A DNA stretch of 64,000 bases, from NCBI GenBank assembly GCA_002412545.1, contig DHVG01000003.1:1-64000 (forward strand), given 5' to 3'. Each line of letters opens with the position of its first letter. The stretch's first letter is position 1. Shown one piece after another: positions 48,101-56,343 of the stretch. Both the position numbers and the translations under genes were made by a program. The notes under the pieces are model-generated. The model had not been told where the DNA came from, did not search any database, and saw nothing but the letters and a program-made list of their open reading frames with translations. This DNA comes from Elusimicrobia bacterium UBA5214 (GTDB lineage Bacteria; Elusimicrobiota; UBA5214).

Positions 48101-50281
48101 ACTATGACCTTGGTTTATCCTTCAGGTCCGGTTTTTGAAGGTGACCTGATAGTATCTCCAGGCACTGAATATGTTATAAGAAATATGACTTACCAGATTA
48201 ACGGCAACCTAACAGTTGAGAAGGGTGCAAAACTTACTGTGGAAAACTCAACCCTCACTGTAAAAATGCGGTATAAGTGTGAGAAAAATATTTATATAAA
48301 TGGTGGCTCTGTGAGGATAAGCAGCTCAACTGTCAAATCATCTCCTGAAGGAGTGATACAGGAAGCAGGTGAAATCCTCGGGGCACAACTGATGCTTGAT
48401 TTAAAAAATGGCACAACCGATTTTTATGCAGAAAACAGTAACCTCCTCTGCCGGCTTTCCCTAATGGAAAAGACAAAAGCACTGATAAGTTCGTCTACTG
48501 TTTCATTTATTTATTGGATGCCTACAAGTGATTTTGAAATATATAAAAGCACCATAGGAATATTCGTATTTAATTTATCTGATACAGCAAAAGAAACATT
48601 AAGTTTCAATAACCTAAAAAAGGATTCTGAGACAAATTTTACAATGACAACCTCTTCAGGTCAGGTGATAATATCAGGGACAAGGATGATATCCGAATGG
48701 CAGTTCTGCTTGCACTATTCCCTGAATAAGTCAATCACAATATCAAATTCTGATATAGGCACAATATGGACCAGGATACCACCGACTGATAATAGAATCA
48801 CAATATCAAACCTACCGAATGGTTTTGTACAGGATTTTTCCTTAAAACAAAAAATACAGGGATTGACATTAGAAGGCGATGTTCATCTTATCAACACAAC
48901 ATTACAGTGTTTCAAGCCCGAACTGCTAAGCACGAAAGCGGAAATAATAAATTCTTATGCAATGTTCCATCCTTACGGAGAAGCTGACACAATAGTCAGA
49001 GATTCATATTTGATATACTTAAATCACTATGGCTCTAAAAGAACTGAAATCATAAACACAACTGTTTTTGGTACACTTCAATTGATTGATAAACCAGGTT
49101 ATCATGAGACCATCAATGGCAGAGTTGTTGGTGAGGGCGGATATTTTGATATAATTTTTAGTAGTACAACAATTGATGCACCGCAGATTGTTGTTGCCTG
49201 CAACACAGGCACAATATCCGGCACGGTATATTTTAAATCACCAAAAGAGTTAAGTAATATCCAGTGGGTTAGAGGGAAAATAACAAGAACTTATCCCCTA
49301 ATAGTAGAAACACTTGAAAAAGAGAGATTGAAGAATGTGAATGTTTACTTAAAAGAATCGGGTACAACCTTATGGACAGGAATGACTGATACAAATGGCG
49401 AGACATCTTTCAGTATTATGTTTACAAGCAACAATTATAACCACACCTATGAACTTGCAGTTGAAAAATCAACCTCTACCAGAAATATAAATTTTCTCAC
49501 TGATACTCCAATAAGAGTAGATGCAAAGATATCCCCTTTTTCTTTTTTCCACGACACAACAACCATAACAAAAGAAATAGAGGTATCCCAGGGAAGAATA
49601 AAAATTGAAATACCAGCGGGTACGGTGGAGAAGGACTACTACATTCTAACCTCAACTTCACCTCAGAATACTGAGATTGAGACCGCCAATCAGAAGGATA
49701 ACTTAGATAAAAATTTAGACCGTCTCCCCGGGACAATGATTGAGATAAATCTAAAAGATACCAGCGGGGTCTCAATCACAGGGACTCTTAAAAAAGAAGC
49801 AACAATATCTATCCCTTACGCTGATAATGATAACAATGGAATAGTGGATAACACCAGTCCTGCCATAAACGAGAAGACGCTAAGTATATACCATCTTGAA
49901 AATAACACCTGGCAGAAAATCAGTGCGAGTTATGTTGATATAGAGCAGAACATTGTCAGGGTAAATATAAACAGATTTTCTGTCTTTATTCTGATGGGTT
50001 CACCATCTGCACAGAATTTGAATGATGCCTTTGCTTATCCTGTGCCGTGTGGTCAGGGATGCAGCAGGATAATTTTCAGACGGCTTACGAGCGAGGCAAA
50101 GATAAAAATATACACAATTACTGCAGAACTTGTCCGGGAACTTGTTAACTACGGTGGCGATGATACCGAAGAATGGGACCTGAAAAATGAGTCAGGAGAG
50201 AATGTCGCAAGCGGTATTTATATTTATCTAATTTCAGATAATACTGGGAGCAAGAAAGGTAAAATTGCAATAATCAAATGA
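45125..50281 (+). CDS. Giant secreted GH5-type protein with sorting domain
   Basis: A 1718-residue exported protein. A signal peptide (IVIFVWAIFSFVITGYCAD) is followed by a long beta-helix-like region (about 35-555), a glycoside hydrolase family 5 domain (about 572-880) with acid/base Glu in YDLLNEPEKG (about 702) and nucleophile Glu in VFIGEFGKNW (about 802), and a second beta-rich region (about 990-1390). Next comes a carboxypeptidase-regulatory-like fold (LKNVNVYLKESGTTLW). The C-terminal 90 residues are a FlgD/Por-type domain (VASGIYIYLIS...KKGKIAIIK) typical of surface sorting. It probably degrades or binds beta-glucan or mannan. The start among the first Met codons (45125 or 45137) is uncertain. 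Confidence 0.85.
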   Translation: MLFKMNRLTQKILKKIVIFVWAIFSFVITGYCADWVIGDKPPYNETYVISSTETLNHSGNIIIGNYGTLKVEGILNLTGNIIVTNFGKFLVNGGEFHHKGDNTCVAVIKNGQMIFSNNALYREELSYVYQHAIYSSDTARIEFRDSRIDYNGCTGTIELHGNSIYLANNVTAPDWKTWYAYDTSTINVTNMHTSGDIVLNKNDPITMKFTDSDSVMPWLHFGNGAKVNYTFPAPSTAPVTIKIDKQTPGIEGVPWSFEIVNCTNTAWGITPYPGSKVTINDSILTMLLYRFIGPSSGTITGIMRNASYYDNLTVPVSDRTLKLVNTYVNWWKVDVREGYELHASSIVFSEMIVRENSKSYLTNSICEGQTLHLGALEDAFVHFENGEIWSFVSAWDNSVMVLKNSLVDYRKGPHHYQTRNIAHENSRLYCLNTSFGYKTSPTESEPEAADSALVMYLKLNEPDIVYNNSNIDITGSAWIKVGPSTTTISFNKYRLSYKKEESQDWTLINESQSQVKDGLLGTWNTAGLESSSYTLRLECWINDSRQDYPANNYPAELKVRVLSRPEVSYTAFKEKNIILRGFVTLTHNELGEVNYTSDDYRRMESWGANCQSIRMHAVNIGAWPGSQVSQPYLERLDNMVSLGKAHGIYTILKMTMYGTPGFNWADLWNNQNGEQDAVINAWRTISDRYKNETFIAGYDLLNEPEKGSLSVTDEEFVSNYLIPFYRKIIDALSGDLHLLLFQPGVLLSPYSVLPCNTPINRTNVVYAPHFYPNFTDYNISGYEPLLQRYLTEATTHQTPVFIGEFGKNWNATNDGNLFLESEYQKTEKETMQLFDNAKISYTRPWFSDDNSKVTDEWNWALIKGTSGLSGIERKFIVDYLARPFPQCTAGTLSSFVFDIDTKDYSMSYTPDTGNTDIFIPRTRHYPWGFKVIHSKGITLKDDPSQFTGLNVLENPGAVDSNKFSWNEASGTLRITEWLTGESVTVEIKPLTETMTLVYPSGPVFEGDLIVSPGTEYVIRNMTYQINGNLTVEKGAKLTVENSTLTVKMRYKCEKNIYINGGSVRISSSTVKSSPEGVIQEAGEILGAQLMLDLKNGTTDFYAENSNLLCRLSLMEKTKALISSSTVSFIYWMPTSDFEIYKSTIGIFVFNLSDTAKETLSFNNLKKDSETNFTMTTSSGQVIISGTRMISEWQFCLHYSLNKSITISNSDIGTIWTRIPPTDNRITISNLPNGFVQDFSLKQKIQGLTLEGDVHLINTTLQCFKPELLSTKAEIINSYAMFHPYGEADTIVRDSYLIYLNHYGSKRTEIINTTVFGTLQLIDKPGYHETINGRVVGEGGYFDIIFSSTTIDAPQIVVACNTGTISGTVYFKSPKELSNIQWVRGKITRTYPLIVETLEKERLKNVNVYLKESGTTLWTGMTDTNGETSFSIMFTSNNYNHTYELAVEKSTSTRNINFLTDTPIRVDAKISPFSFFHDTTTITKEIEVSQGRIKIEIPAGTVEKDYYILTSTSPQNTEIETANQKDNLDKNLDRLPGTMIEINLKDTSGVSITGTLKKEATISIPYADNDNNGIVDNTSPAINEKTLSIYHLENNTWQKISASYVDIEQNIVRVNINRFSVFILMGSPSAQNLNDAFAYPVPCGQGCSRIIFRRLTSEAKIKIYTITAELVRELVNYGGDDTEEWDLKNESGENVASGIYIYLISDNTGSKKGKIAIIK

Positions 50282-50394
50282 AGCCGGAAGGGAACATTTG
50301 CTCCTTGCTTTTTAGGGTTAAAAGATGAACCGGAGAGAATTTTTAAGGTTCGTTTGTTCGTTTATATCGTTAGTGATGCATACCAAGGATAAAG

Positions 50395-50961
50395 ATGGCA
50401 CAAATGGATAAAATAAGATTATCGAAATTTCTTTCTTATGTCTTACGACATAATCCAGAAAAATTTAACCTCAGAATGGACGAGCAAGGATTTGTTGACC
50501 TGAAAGAATTAATTAAGATTGTTTCTTTACGCTATCCGGAAGTGGATGAAAAAATTATTCAGGACTTAGTGGAAACCTCAGAAAAGCGGCGATTTGAAAT
50601 AGTGGATAAGAAAATCCGTGCAACTTACGGACATAGTATAAATATTGATTTGAACTTACCGGAAATAATTCCACCGGAATTTCTTTACCACGGTACTTCC
50701 AGAAAAACAGCGGAAGAAATAAGAAAAAATGGTCTTAAACCAATGGGAAGACAATATGTGCATTTGAGTGCAACCGAAGAAGATGCTTTTCAGGTTGGTT
50801 TACGTAAAGATATAAAACCAGTTGTTTTAAAAATTAAAGCCCGAGAAGCCAACTTCCAAGGAATTAAATTTTTTCAAATCAATAAAATTTATCTCACCAG
50901 AGAAATACCGGCAAATTTTATCGTATCGGAATCCCGGTTAGAAAATTTTCATCCTCTCTAA
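50395..50961 (+). CDS. kptA: RNA 2'-phosphotransferase (Tpt1/KptA)
   Basis: A 188-residue KptA: N-terminal winged helix LSKFLSYVLRHNPEKFNL...DEQGFVDLKELI, then the NAD-binding part with YHGTSRKTAEEIRKNGLKPMGRQYVHLSAT. It removes an internal 2'-phosphate from RNA using NAD, giving ADP-ribose 1',2'-cyclic phosphate. Its bacterial RNA substrate is unclear. It is alone at the end of the plus-strand block. Confidence 0.93.
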   Translation: MAQMDKIRLSKFLSYVLRHNPEKFNLRMDEQGFVDLKELIKIVSLRYPEVDEKIIQDLVETSEKRRFEIVDKKIRATYGHSINIDLNLPEIIPPEFLYHGTSRKTAEEIRKNGLKPMGRQYVHLSATEEDAFQVGLRKDIKPVVLKIKAREANFQGIKFFQINKIYLTREIPANFIVSESRLENFHPL

Positions 50962-51093
50962 CGGGGTTTACCTCCTTTCTTAAAGTTTTGAATACTACTT
51001 CTATATTATATCCAAGTATAACATAATGTCAATATAATTTTTTTCACAAAAAGTTAACAATTAAGTTATGTCTTCCCAAAATTTTGATTTTGA

Positions 51094-51642
51094 CTAAAAT
51101 CCAGAGGGGGTACTGTAACCGGTATCTTTAAGGAGAGTGAAAAGCATACTTCTTTTCTCAGCATAGGTAGGTGTAAAAAGGTCAGGACAAAGCATTACAC
51201 TTTTACTTTCTACAATCAGTTTCACGGCAAAGGCTAAACAGGTCTCTTCGGCACATTTTTTGCAATTTGTCTGAGGCAAGAATTTATAAACATCTAAAGG
51301 CAAGAGTTGTACCTGTCGTTCGTAAAGTGGTTCAATCTTATCTTTGTTTTCGTAACATTCATTAACCAAACCTTTGAGCCAGTTCAAGATACGGTGCGCC
51401 AATTCAATATTTTCTATCTGTCCTCCAGCCACCTTCCTCGGGTAAAGAGTAATCAAACCACCTTCCTTTTTGAAAGTAAGAGTCAAGGTCTTCTGGGTAT
51501 AGATTGCCCCTTTCATCAACCGATTAAGATAAGGCATCAATGGGCTAATATCTACAGATAAATCAGCATGAAACCTAATCTTACCCGGAACAACGCAAGG
51601 AAGAATATGGGTAATGGTTATACTTTCTATAAATTTTTCCAC
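51094..51642 (-). CDS. Protein with CFeSP-type 4Fe-4S domain
   Basis: A 182-residue protein. The C-terminal part has LPQTNCKKCAEETCLAF, followed 16 residues later by LCPDLF. The pattern C-x2-C-x4-C-x16-C is that of the PF04060-type 4Fe-4S domain of the corrinoid iron-sulfur protein. The N-terminal 110 residues (ITHILPCVVPGKIRFHADL) match nothing I know. The start codon is GTG. It follows the arsenite exporter gene, so it belongs to the arsenic operon by position. Confidence 0.75.
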   Translation of the reverse strand: MEKFIESITITHILPCVVPGKIRFHADLSVDISPLMPYLNRLMKGAIYTQKTLTLTFKKEGGLITLYPRKVAGGQIENIELAHRILNWLKGLVNECYENKDKIEPLYERQVQLLPLDVYKFLPQTNCKKCAEETCLAFAVKLIVESKSVMLCPDLFTPTYAEKRSMLFTLLKDTGYSTPSGF

Positions 51643-51734
51643 ATAAAGCCCATATTAGAATAAAATACAGAACCCAAAGAGAATTAGTATCAGTCCAGCG
51701 GCTTTCCTCAAATAACCAGTAAATCCCGTACCAT

Positions 51735-52778
51735 TCAAATGAAAAACTGTTGTTCAAACCAGAGTGCTACATTAACCAGACCAATCAGCACCGGGACTTC
51801 CACCAAAGGTCCAATCACCGCGGCGAAAGCGGCTCCTGAATTTATTCCGAACACCGCGACGGCAACCGCAATAGCTAACTCAAAATTGTTACTCGCCGCA
51901 GTAAAAGAAAGGGTCGCGGTTTTTGCGTAATTGGCACCGAATTTTTTCCCCATATAGAAAGAAACTAAAAACATTAGCACAAAATAAACCAAAAGAGGGA
52001 TGGCAATTCTCACCACATCCAGTGGTATCTTTACAATGTATTCACCTTTAAGCGAAAACATCACAATAATTGTAAATAAAAGTGCAATTAAAGTTAGCGG
52101 GCTAATCTTTGGAATAAATTTTATGTGGTACCATTCCTTATTTTTAAGTTTTATGAGTGCGAAACGGGTTATTATCCCGGCTAAAAAAGGAATTCCAAGA
52201 TAAATAAAAACACTTTTTGCAATTTGTCTAATGGTTATATCAACCACTGCACCTTGGAGCCCGAACCAGCGCGGCAAAACGGTGACGAAAACCCAAGCAT
52301 AGAGGGAATAAAAGAATACCTGAAAAATAGAATTAAAAGCCACTAAACCAGCGGCATATTCGCTATCCCCTTTTGCCAGTTCATTCCAGACAATTACCAT
52401 TGCAATACATCTTGCCAGACCAATCATAATCAAACCGACCATATATTCCGGATAATTTCTCAAGAATATTATCGCCAAAAGAAACATTAAAACCGGTCCA
52501 ATAACCCAGTTCTGAATAAGGGAAAGGGCAAGGACTTTTACATCTCTGAAAACATCACCGAGTTCTTCGTATTTTACTTTTGCCAGTGGTGGATACATCA
52601 TCAATATAAGCCCAATTGCAATTGGGATGTTTGTTGCCCCGACCTGAAACTTTTCCCAGAAATTTACAATTTGCGGATAAAAATATCCCGAGAAAACACC
52701 AATCGCCATCGCCAAAAAAATCCATAAGGTCAGGAAGCGGTCAAGAAAAGAAAGTTTTTTGCTGATATTATCGTTCAT
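51735..52778 (-). CDS. acr3: Arsenite efflux transporter ACR3
   Basis: A 347-residue transporter with ten membrane helices: LWIFLAMAIGVFSGYFYP at the start, GLARCIAMVIVWNELAKGD with the essential Cys, and TLSFTAASNNFELAIAVAVA. It exports As(III) across the cytoplasmic membrane by proton exchange. Operon: arsR - permease - thioredoxin-like - zinc ribbon - acr3 - FeS protein, a recognised arsenic resistance set. Confidence 0.94.
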   Translation of the reverse strand: MNDNISKKLSFLDRFLTLWIFLAMAIGVFSGYFYPQIVNFWEKFQVGATNIPIAIGLILMMYPPLAKVKYEELGDVFRDVKVLALSLIQNWVIGPVLMFLLAIIFLRNYPEYMVGLIMIGLARCIAMVIVWNELAKGDSEYAAGLVAFNSIFQVFFYSLYAWVFVTVLPRWFGLQGAVVDITIRQIAKSVFIYLGIPFLAGIITRFALIKLKNKEWYHIKFIPKISPLTLIALLFTIIVMFSLKGEYIVKIPLDVVRIAIPLLVYFVLMFLVSFYMGKKFGANYAKTATLSFTAASNNFELAIAVAVAVFGINSGAAFAAVIGPLVEVPVLIGLVNVALWFEQQFFI

Positions 52779-52787
52779 AGTTAATCC

Positions 52788-52943
52788 TCACTTTTGAACC
52801 TTTCTTTTAGGGCTTTGATAAATTTCTACAAACTTCGGCTGGAATCGGTCAATTACTTCGTTACATTTTTTGCAAAACCAAATTACAGTGCAACAGGACT
52901 GCACTTTCTCCAATTTACTACCACATTTAGGACATTTTTCCAT
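52788..52943 (-). CDS. Small zinc-ribbon protein
   Basis: A 51-residue Cys-rich protein, MEKCPKCGSKLEKVQSCC then WFCKKCNE, a single zinc ribbon. The frame is open back to 53027, but those codons are the repeat GGTGAGGG ... CCCTCACC. The ATG at 52943 has a GGGAGG RBS 7 nt upstream and is preferred. It belongs to the arsenic operon; its function is unknown. Confidence 0.75.
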   Translation of the reverse strand: MEKCPKCGSKLEKVQSCCTVIWFCKKCNEVIDRFQPKFVEIYQSPKRKVQK

Positions 52944-52967
52944 CTTCCATCCTCCCATCCTTTGACC

Positions 52968-53020
52968 CTCACCCTTCGCCCTTTCCCCTCTGAGGAAGAG
53001 GATTAAGGTGAGGGGACTAA
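52968..53020. repeat. CCCTCACC / GGTGAGGG inverted repeat
   Basis: CCCTCACCCTTCGCCC and GATTAAGGTGAGGGG form a hairpin with short GAGG/CCTC inner pairs. It separates the thioredoxin-like and zinc-ribbon genes and makes a spurious N-terminal extension of the latter. Confidence 0.6.
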
Positions 53021-53023
53021 ATA

Positions 53024-53263
53024 TCAATCGCTACTAGAAAGGATTTTTTTCAATTCTTCCACAGTAGGAACTTTACCTGAAATCAAAACTTTACCATCCA
53101 CAATAACCGCGGGGGTCATCATCACACCTAATTTTGCATATTCCCTCACATCGTAAACATGCGAAACCTCAGCAGCAAGGTTGAGTTGAGCACAGGCATC
53201 TCGGACATTCTTTTCGGTCATCTGACACCTCATACAACCCGGTCCAGCGACTTGTATCTTCAT
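53024..53263 (-). CDS. Thioredoxin-like small redox protein
   Basis: A 79-residue protein of the redox-active disulfide 2 / Thioredoxin_3 type: IQVAGPGCMRCQMTEKNV with CxxC at 10-13, cis-Pro in VMMTPAVIVDGKVL. Such proteins often accompany arsenic permeases and may reduce arsenate or handle thiols for the permease gene 122 bp upstream. Confidence 0.88.
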   Translation of the reverse strand: MKIQVAGPGCMRCQMTEKNVRDACAQLNLAAEVSHVYDVREYAKLGVMMTPAVIVDGKVLISGKVPTVEELKKILSSSD

Positions 53264-53385
53264 CCTGTTAGACTTCCTTTCTTTTAAAGATTTTCAATTC
53301 ATTGTATCGCGGGTATCCCCGTCAAAACCTGTTGATGAGAATACTACCTCAACAAGGTCTAACGGGATTCATCGTTTCACCCCCT

Positions 53386-54435
53386 TCAAAAAATGAAGTT
53401 ACCAAAAAACCAGCCGACTAATGTTCCAAGAAGAACAATCGTCGGAACATAAACAAGTGCTTTCTTCACCCCGAAGACCCTTGCAATTGCTAACCAGTTG
53501 GGTAAACTCAATCCTGGTCCAGTAAGCAGGAGAGCAAGCGCCGGTCCTTTACCCATACCTAATTTCATTAGTGTATCTACAAATGGTGCTTCGGTCATCG
53601 TGGCAAAATAACTGATTGCCCCAATCATTGTTGCAAGGAAAGAAGCACCAACTCCGTTTCCCCCAAGCCAGTTCCTTATCCAATTTTCAGGTAGTATTTT
53701 CCCAATTATCCCCACAAGAAACACACCCCCTAAAAGCAGAGGAAAAATAATCCCCACAAACCACCAACTTTCTCTTAACCACTCCTTAAGTTTTTCTGTT
53801 GGGACTACTTTCCAAGCATAAATTGTCATAGCCACAGTAAATATAGCCCAAACCAAAACTTTGGAAAGATAGGAACCGGTTCTGATTAGGTAATTAGGTA
53901 AGAGAAGAGATAAAAGTATCAAAACCAGAAGGATTAGATTCTTCCTATCGACAATATTTTTCTTTCTTTCACCGGTTTGGGAAATATTTAATTCTTCTCT
54001 TTTTTCTCCCCTAAAAACGAAACTCATCACCCAACCGACAAGAAAAGCCATCAGTAAAGCGGCAACTATCCTGGCAATGACCATTCCGCTACCGAGAATA
54101 CTTCCGGTATAAATAAGCGCAAGGATATTGGATGCCGGAGCAACCCAGAGAACAATAAAAGCGACCCCAATTCCGGCACCACTGTAATATAGTCCACTGG
54201 AAACCGGAATAACCGTACAGGAGCAAGCGGCTAAAAAGAAACTGGAGATACTTGCTAAAGAAAAAGATTTAAGTTTATTTGCTTTTTCACCGAGATACTC
54301 TAAAATTGCCTCACGGTTAATGAATGTCACCATCGCTCCCGCTAAAAGAAATGCCGGAATAAGACAGGTCAACACATGGGTAGCGATGTAATCTTTCAAG
54401 GCAACAAATCCAGCAATAACTAAATCCCCAACCAT
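53386..54435 (-). CDS. DUF318-family permease (ArsP-like)
   Basis: A 349-residue permease with eight or more membrane helices: ACSCTVIPVSSGLYYSGAGIG, APASNILALIY and the repeated half ATMTEAPFVDTLMKLGMGKGPALALLLTGPGLSLPN. The family includes organoarsenical exporters (ArsP) and other uncharacterised permeases. It lies between arsR and the thioredoxin-like gene. The AAGGAAG RBS is 6 nt from the ATG. Confidence 0.87.
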   Translation of the reverse strand: MVGDLVIAGFVALKDYIATHVLTCLIPAFLLAGAMVTFINREAILEYLGEKANKLKSFSLASISSFFLAACSCTVIPVSSGLYYSGAGIGVAFIVLWVAPASNILALIYTGSILGSGMVIARIVAALLMAFLVGWVMSFVFRGEKREELNISQTGERKKNIVDRKNLILLVLILLSLLLPNYLIRTGSYLSKVLVWAIFTVAMTIYAWKVVPTEKLKEWLRESWWFVGIIFPLLLGGVFLVGIIGKILPENWIRNWLGGNGVGASFLATMIGAISYFATMTEAPFVDTLMKLGMGKGPALALLLTGPGLSLPNWLAIARVFGVKKALVYVPTIVLLGTLVGWFFGNFIF

Positions 54436-54466
54436 TTTTTCTTCCTTTCACTCTCCCTGAATTTTA

Positions 54467-54612
54467 AAGTAAAAAGTCCCAGTTCCGAGTGTAATTCAAA
54501 TGTTGTAGCGGTGCGATTTATCGCACAAATTATCGTAGCATAAATGCTACCGCTACAAAAATAACTCAAAGAAAAAATATTACCGAAGCGAGAAACCGAC
54601 TTTTTCAGAACC
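54467..54612. repeat. Nested palindromes between arsR and the permease
   Basis: AAAAAGTCCCAGTTCCGAGTG (left) and CGAGAAACCGACTTTTTCAG (right) bracket GTAGCGGTGCGATTTATCGCAC and GTAGCATAAATGCTACCGCTAC. The inner pair are hairpins, and both again fit within a GTAGCGGT...ACCGCTAC pair. The outer words recur at 56155-56175 and 56325-56345 around the repeat after metF. Confidence 0.65.
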
Positions 54613-54618
54613 CCCTTC

Positions 54619-54936
54619 TCAAATTTGCCTCAACAATTTTTGTTTTTCTTTTATTTCTTTACGTAACACATTCTTGACACAGTCAAGAAGTCTACTTACT
54701 TGCTGATTTTTCAATTTATAAAATATATTTTTACCTTCTCTGCGGACATCAACTATTTCTGCTTTTCTTAAAATTGCCAAATGTTTAGAAAGATGTGACT
54801 GCTCCATTTTCAGATAAGGAAAAATTTCACAGACACACTTTTCTTTATCTTTTAGATATTCCATAATTTTTAACCTGACCGGATGCCCTAACGCCTTAAA
54901 AATTTCTGCCTCTAACTTGAGAATTCTTTCTTCCAT
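54619..54936 (-). CDS. arsR: ArsR-family transcriptional repressor
   Basis: A 105-residue winged-helix repressor: KALGHPVRLKIMEYLKDKEKCVCEIFPYL with a metal-site Cys pair (CVC), recognition helix EQSHLSKHLAILRKAEIVDVRREGKNIFY. It likely releases DNA upon binding As(III)/Sb(III). Its operator probably is the palindrome at 55128-55147, which fills the promoter spacer. The ATG lacks a clear RBS. The leader carries a CCCCGTTAGAAAT inverted repeat (54967-55049). Confidence 0.92.
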   Translation of the reverse strand: MEERILKLEAEIFKALGHPVRLKIMEYLKDKEKCVCEIFPYLKMEQSHLSKHLAILRKAEIVDVRREGKNIFYKLKNQQVSRLLDCVKNVLRKEIKEKQKLLRQI

Positions 54937-54966
54937 TTTAGTGTTGAACCTTGATTTCGGCGATAA

Positions 54967-55049
54967 ACCCCGTTAGAAATTTTTATAGCGGTCGCCCACC
55001 TGTCAGTCGTCGGGCAGGGATTTATCTGAGATTCATTTCTAACGGGGTA
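54967..55049. repeat. CCCCGTTAGAAAT inverted repeat in the arsR leader
   Basis: AAACCCCGTTAGAAATT and ATTTCTAACGGGGTAAAT are near-perfect arms around CAGTCGTCGGGCAGGG-type sequence. The arm resembles the in-gene element of the selenoprotein candidate (12699-12766). Confidence 0.7.
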
Positions 55050-55124
55050 AATTTGTCCGATGTCAGCGATAGAAAATATCACCATAATCGTGGACTTAAT
55101 CGCTGCAATCATTCTTAATATATG

Positions 55125-55154
55125 ATTATATGAAAATATTTTCATATTTGTCAA
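55125..55154 (-). promoter_or_regulatory. arsR promoter with operator in the spacer
   Basis: On the minus strand: TTGACA (55149-55154), 18 bp, TATAAT (55125-55130). The 20-bp perfect palindrome ATATGAAAATATTTTCATAT (55128-55147) occupies the spacer and overlaps the -10. Repressor binding there would block RNA polymerase. Confidence 0.72.
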
Positions 55155-55252
55155 GAGAAAAAAATAAAAAATTTCAAACTCAACTCATTTTTAAATGAAT
55201 ACCTTCTCAAAAAGATGCAGAGAATTCCTAATGTCTAATTTCGTAAGTTATT

Positions 55253-56134
55253 TTAAATTAACCCAGCTTGGGAGAGAATGGCGGGGACTTTATCGTTCCA
55301 GCCGAGAGGCATAAGATGGATTCCTTGACAGTAAGGTTTAAGTTCCTTAATTAAGCGAGCAGCAATTTCTATACCGGTCTGTCCGGATTTGGTCTTTTCT
55401 TTATCTTTTTTCAGTTCTTCAATGAGATTATCTGGTACAAATACACCAGCAACATTTTCGTTCATATATTTTGCCATCCCGACAGATTTCAAAATTACTA
55501 TTCCTGCCATAATTGGTATGCCAAAATTTTTTACTTTCTCCATAAATTTGACAAATTTATCTACTTCGTAGACCGCCTGGGTTTGAAAAAATTCAGCACC
55601 GGCTTTGATTTTCTTCTCCATTTTGAAAAGTTGTGGTTCAAGTGGCTCAGCACAAGGCGAAACAACTGCACCAAGACAGAATTTTGGTGGTTCACCTTCC
55701 AGTTTATTTCCGGCAAGGTCAGAACCATCTTCAAGTTTTTTTACTGTATGAATCAAAGAAACCGAATCTAAATCAAAGACCGGTTTCGCATCTTTATGGT
55801 CACCAAGGAGTGGATGGTCACCAGTTAAGAGAAGCAGATTTTCTATTCCAAAAGCAGCCGCATTTAAAATATCTGATTGCAAAGCCAAACGGTTACGGTC
55901 ACGGCAGGTAATCTGGAATACCGGTTCAAATCCACGGTCTTTTAGAAAATGGCAAGTGGCTAATGCACCGAAACGCATCACTGAAGACTGGTTATCAGTA
56001 ACATTGATTGCGTCAACTTTACCACGCAGAATTTCTGCCTCTTCCAGTGTTTTTTCAATCTGCCAACCTTTTGGTGGACCGACTTCGGAAGTAACGACAA
56101 ATTTACCTTTTGCAAAAAGTTCTTTTAATTCCAT
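55253..56134 (-). CDS. metF: Methylenetetrahydrofolate reductase
   Basis: A 293-residue MTHFR of the TIM-barrel FAD family: VVTSEVGPPKGW, then INVTDNQSSVMRFG, ITCRDRNRLALQSDI, LLLTGDHPLLGDH and FFQTQAVYEVDKF. It reduces methylene-THF to methyl-THF in the methyl branch of the Wood-Ljungdahl pathway. The metV and metV-rnfC genes follow upstream in the cluster, so it likely works as the MetF-MetV(-RnfC2) type complex that uses NADH and possibly ferredoxin. Confidence 0.94.
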   Translation of the reverse strand: MELKELFAKGKFVVTSEVGPPKGWQIEKTLEEAEILRGKVDAINVTDNQSSVMRFGALATCHFLKDRGFEPVFQITCRDRNRLALQSDILNAAAFGIENLLLLTGDHPLLGDHKDAKPVFDLDSVSLIHTVKKLEDGSDLAGNKLEGEPPKFCLGAVVSPCAEPLEPQLFKMEKKIKAGAEFFQTQAVYEVDKFVKFMEKVKNFGIPIMAGIVILKSVGMAKYMNENVAGVFVPDNLIEELKKDKEKTKSGQTGIEIAARLIKELKPYCQGIHLMPLGWNDKVPAILSQAGLI

Positions 56135-56206
56135 TGGTTTAAACTCCTTTAGTAAAAAGTCAAAGTTCCGAGTGATTTATAGGCAGGTAAAACCTTTCGT
56201 GTTCAC

Positions 56207-56311
56207 TCTAAAGAGTTTCAGGGTTCTTTTTCGAGCAATATCAAATTCTTTGACGCTTCTTGCCTTTAGTCAAAGAATTACTGAGCAAGAAAAAGGTTCC
56301 TGAAACTCTTC
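56207..56311. repeat. GAGTTTC palindromic repeat copy
   Basis: AGAGTTTCAGGGTTCTTTTTCGAGC and GAGCAAGAAAAAGGTTCCTGAAACTC form the arms. The centre holds ATTCTTTGACGC / GTCAAAGAAT. This is a single copy, clearer than the nested form at 13168-13362. Confidence 0.75.
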
Positions 56312-56343
56312 TCTACTATTATTGAAGTGAGGAACTGACTTTT

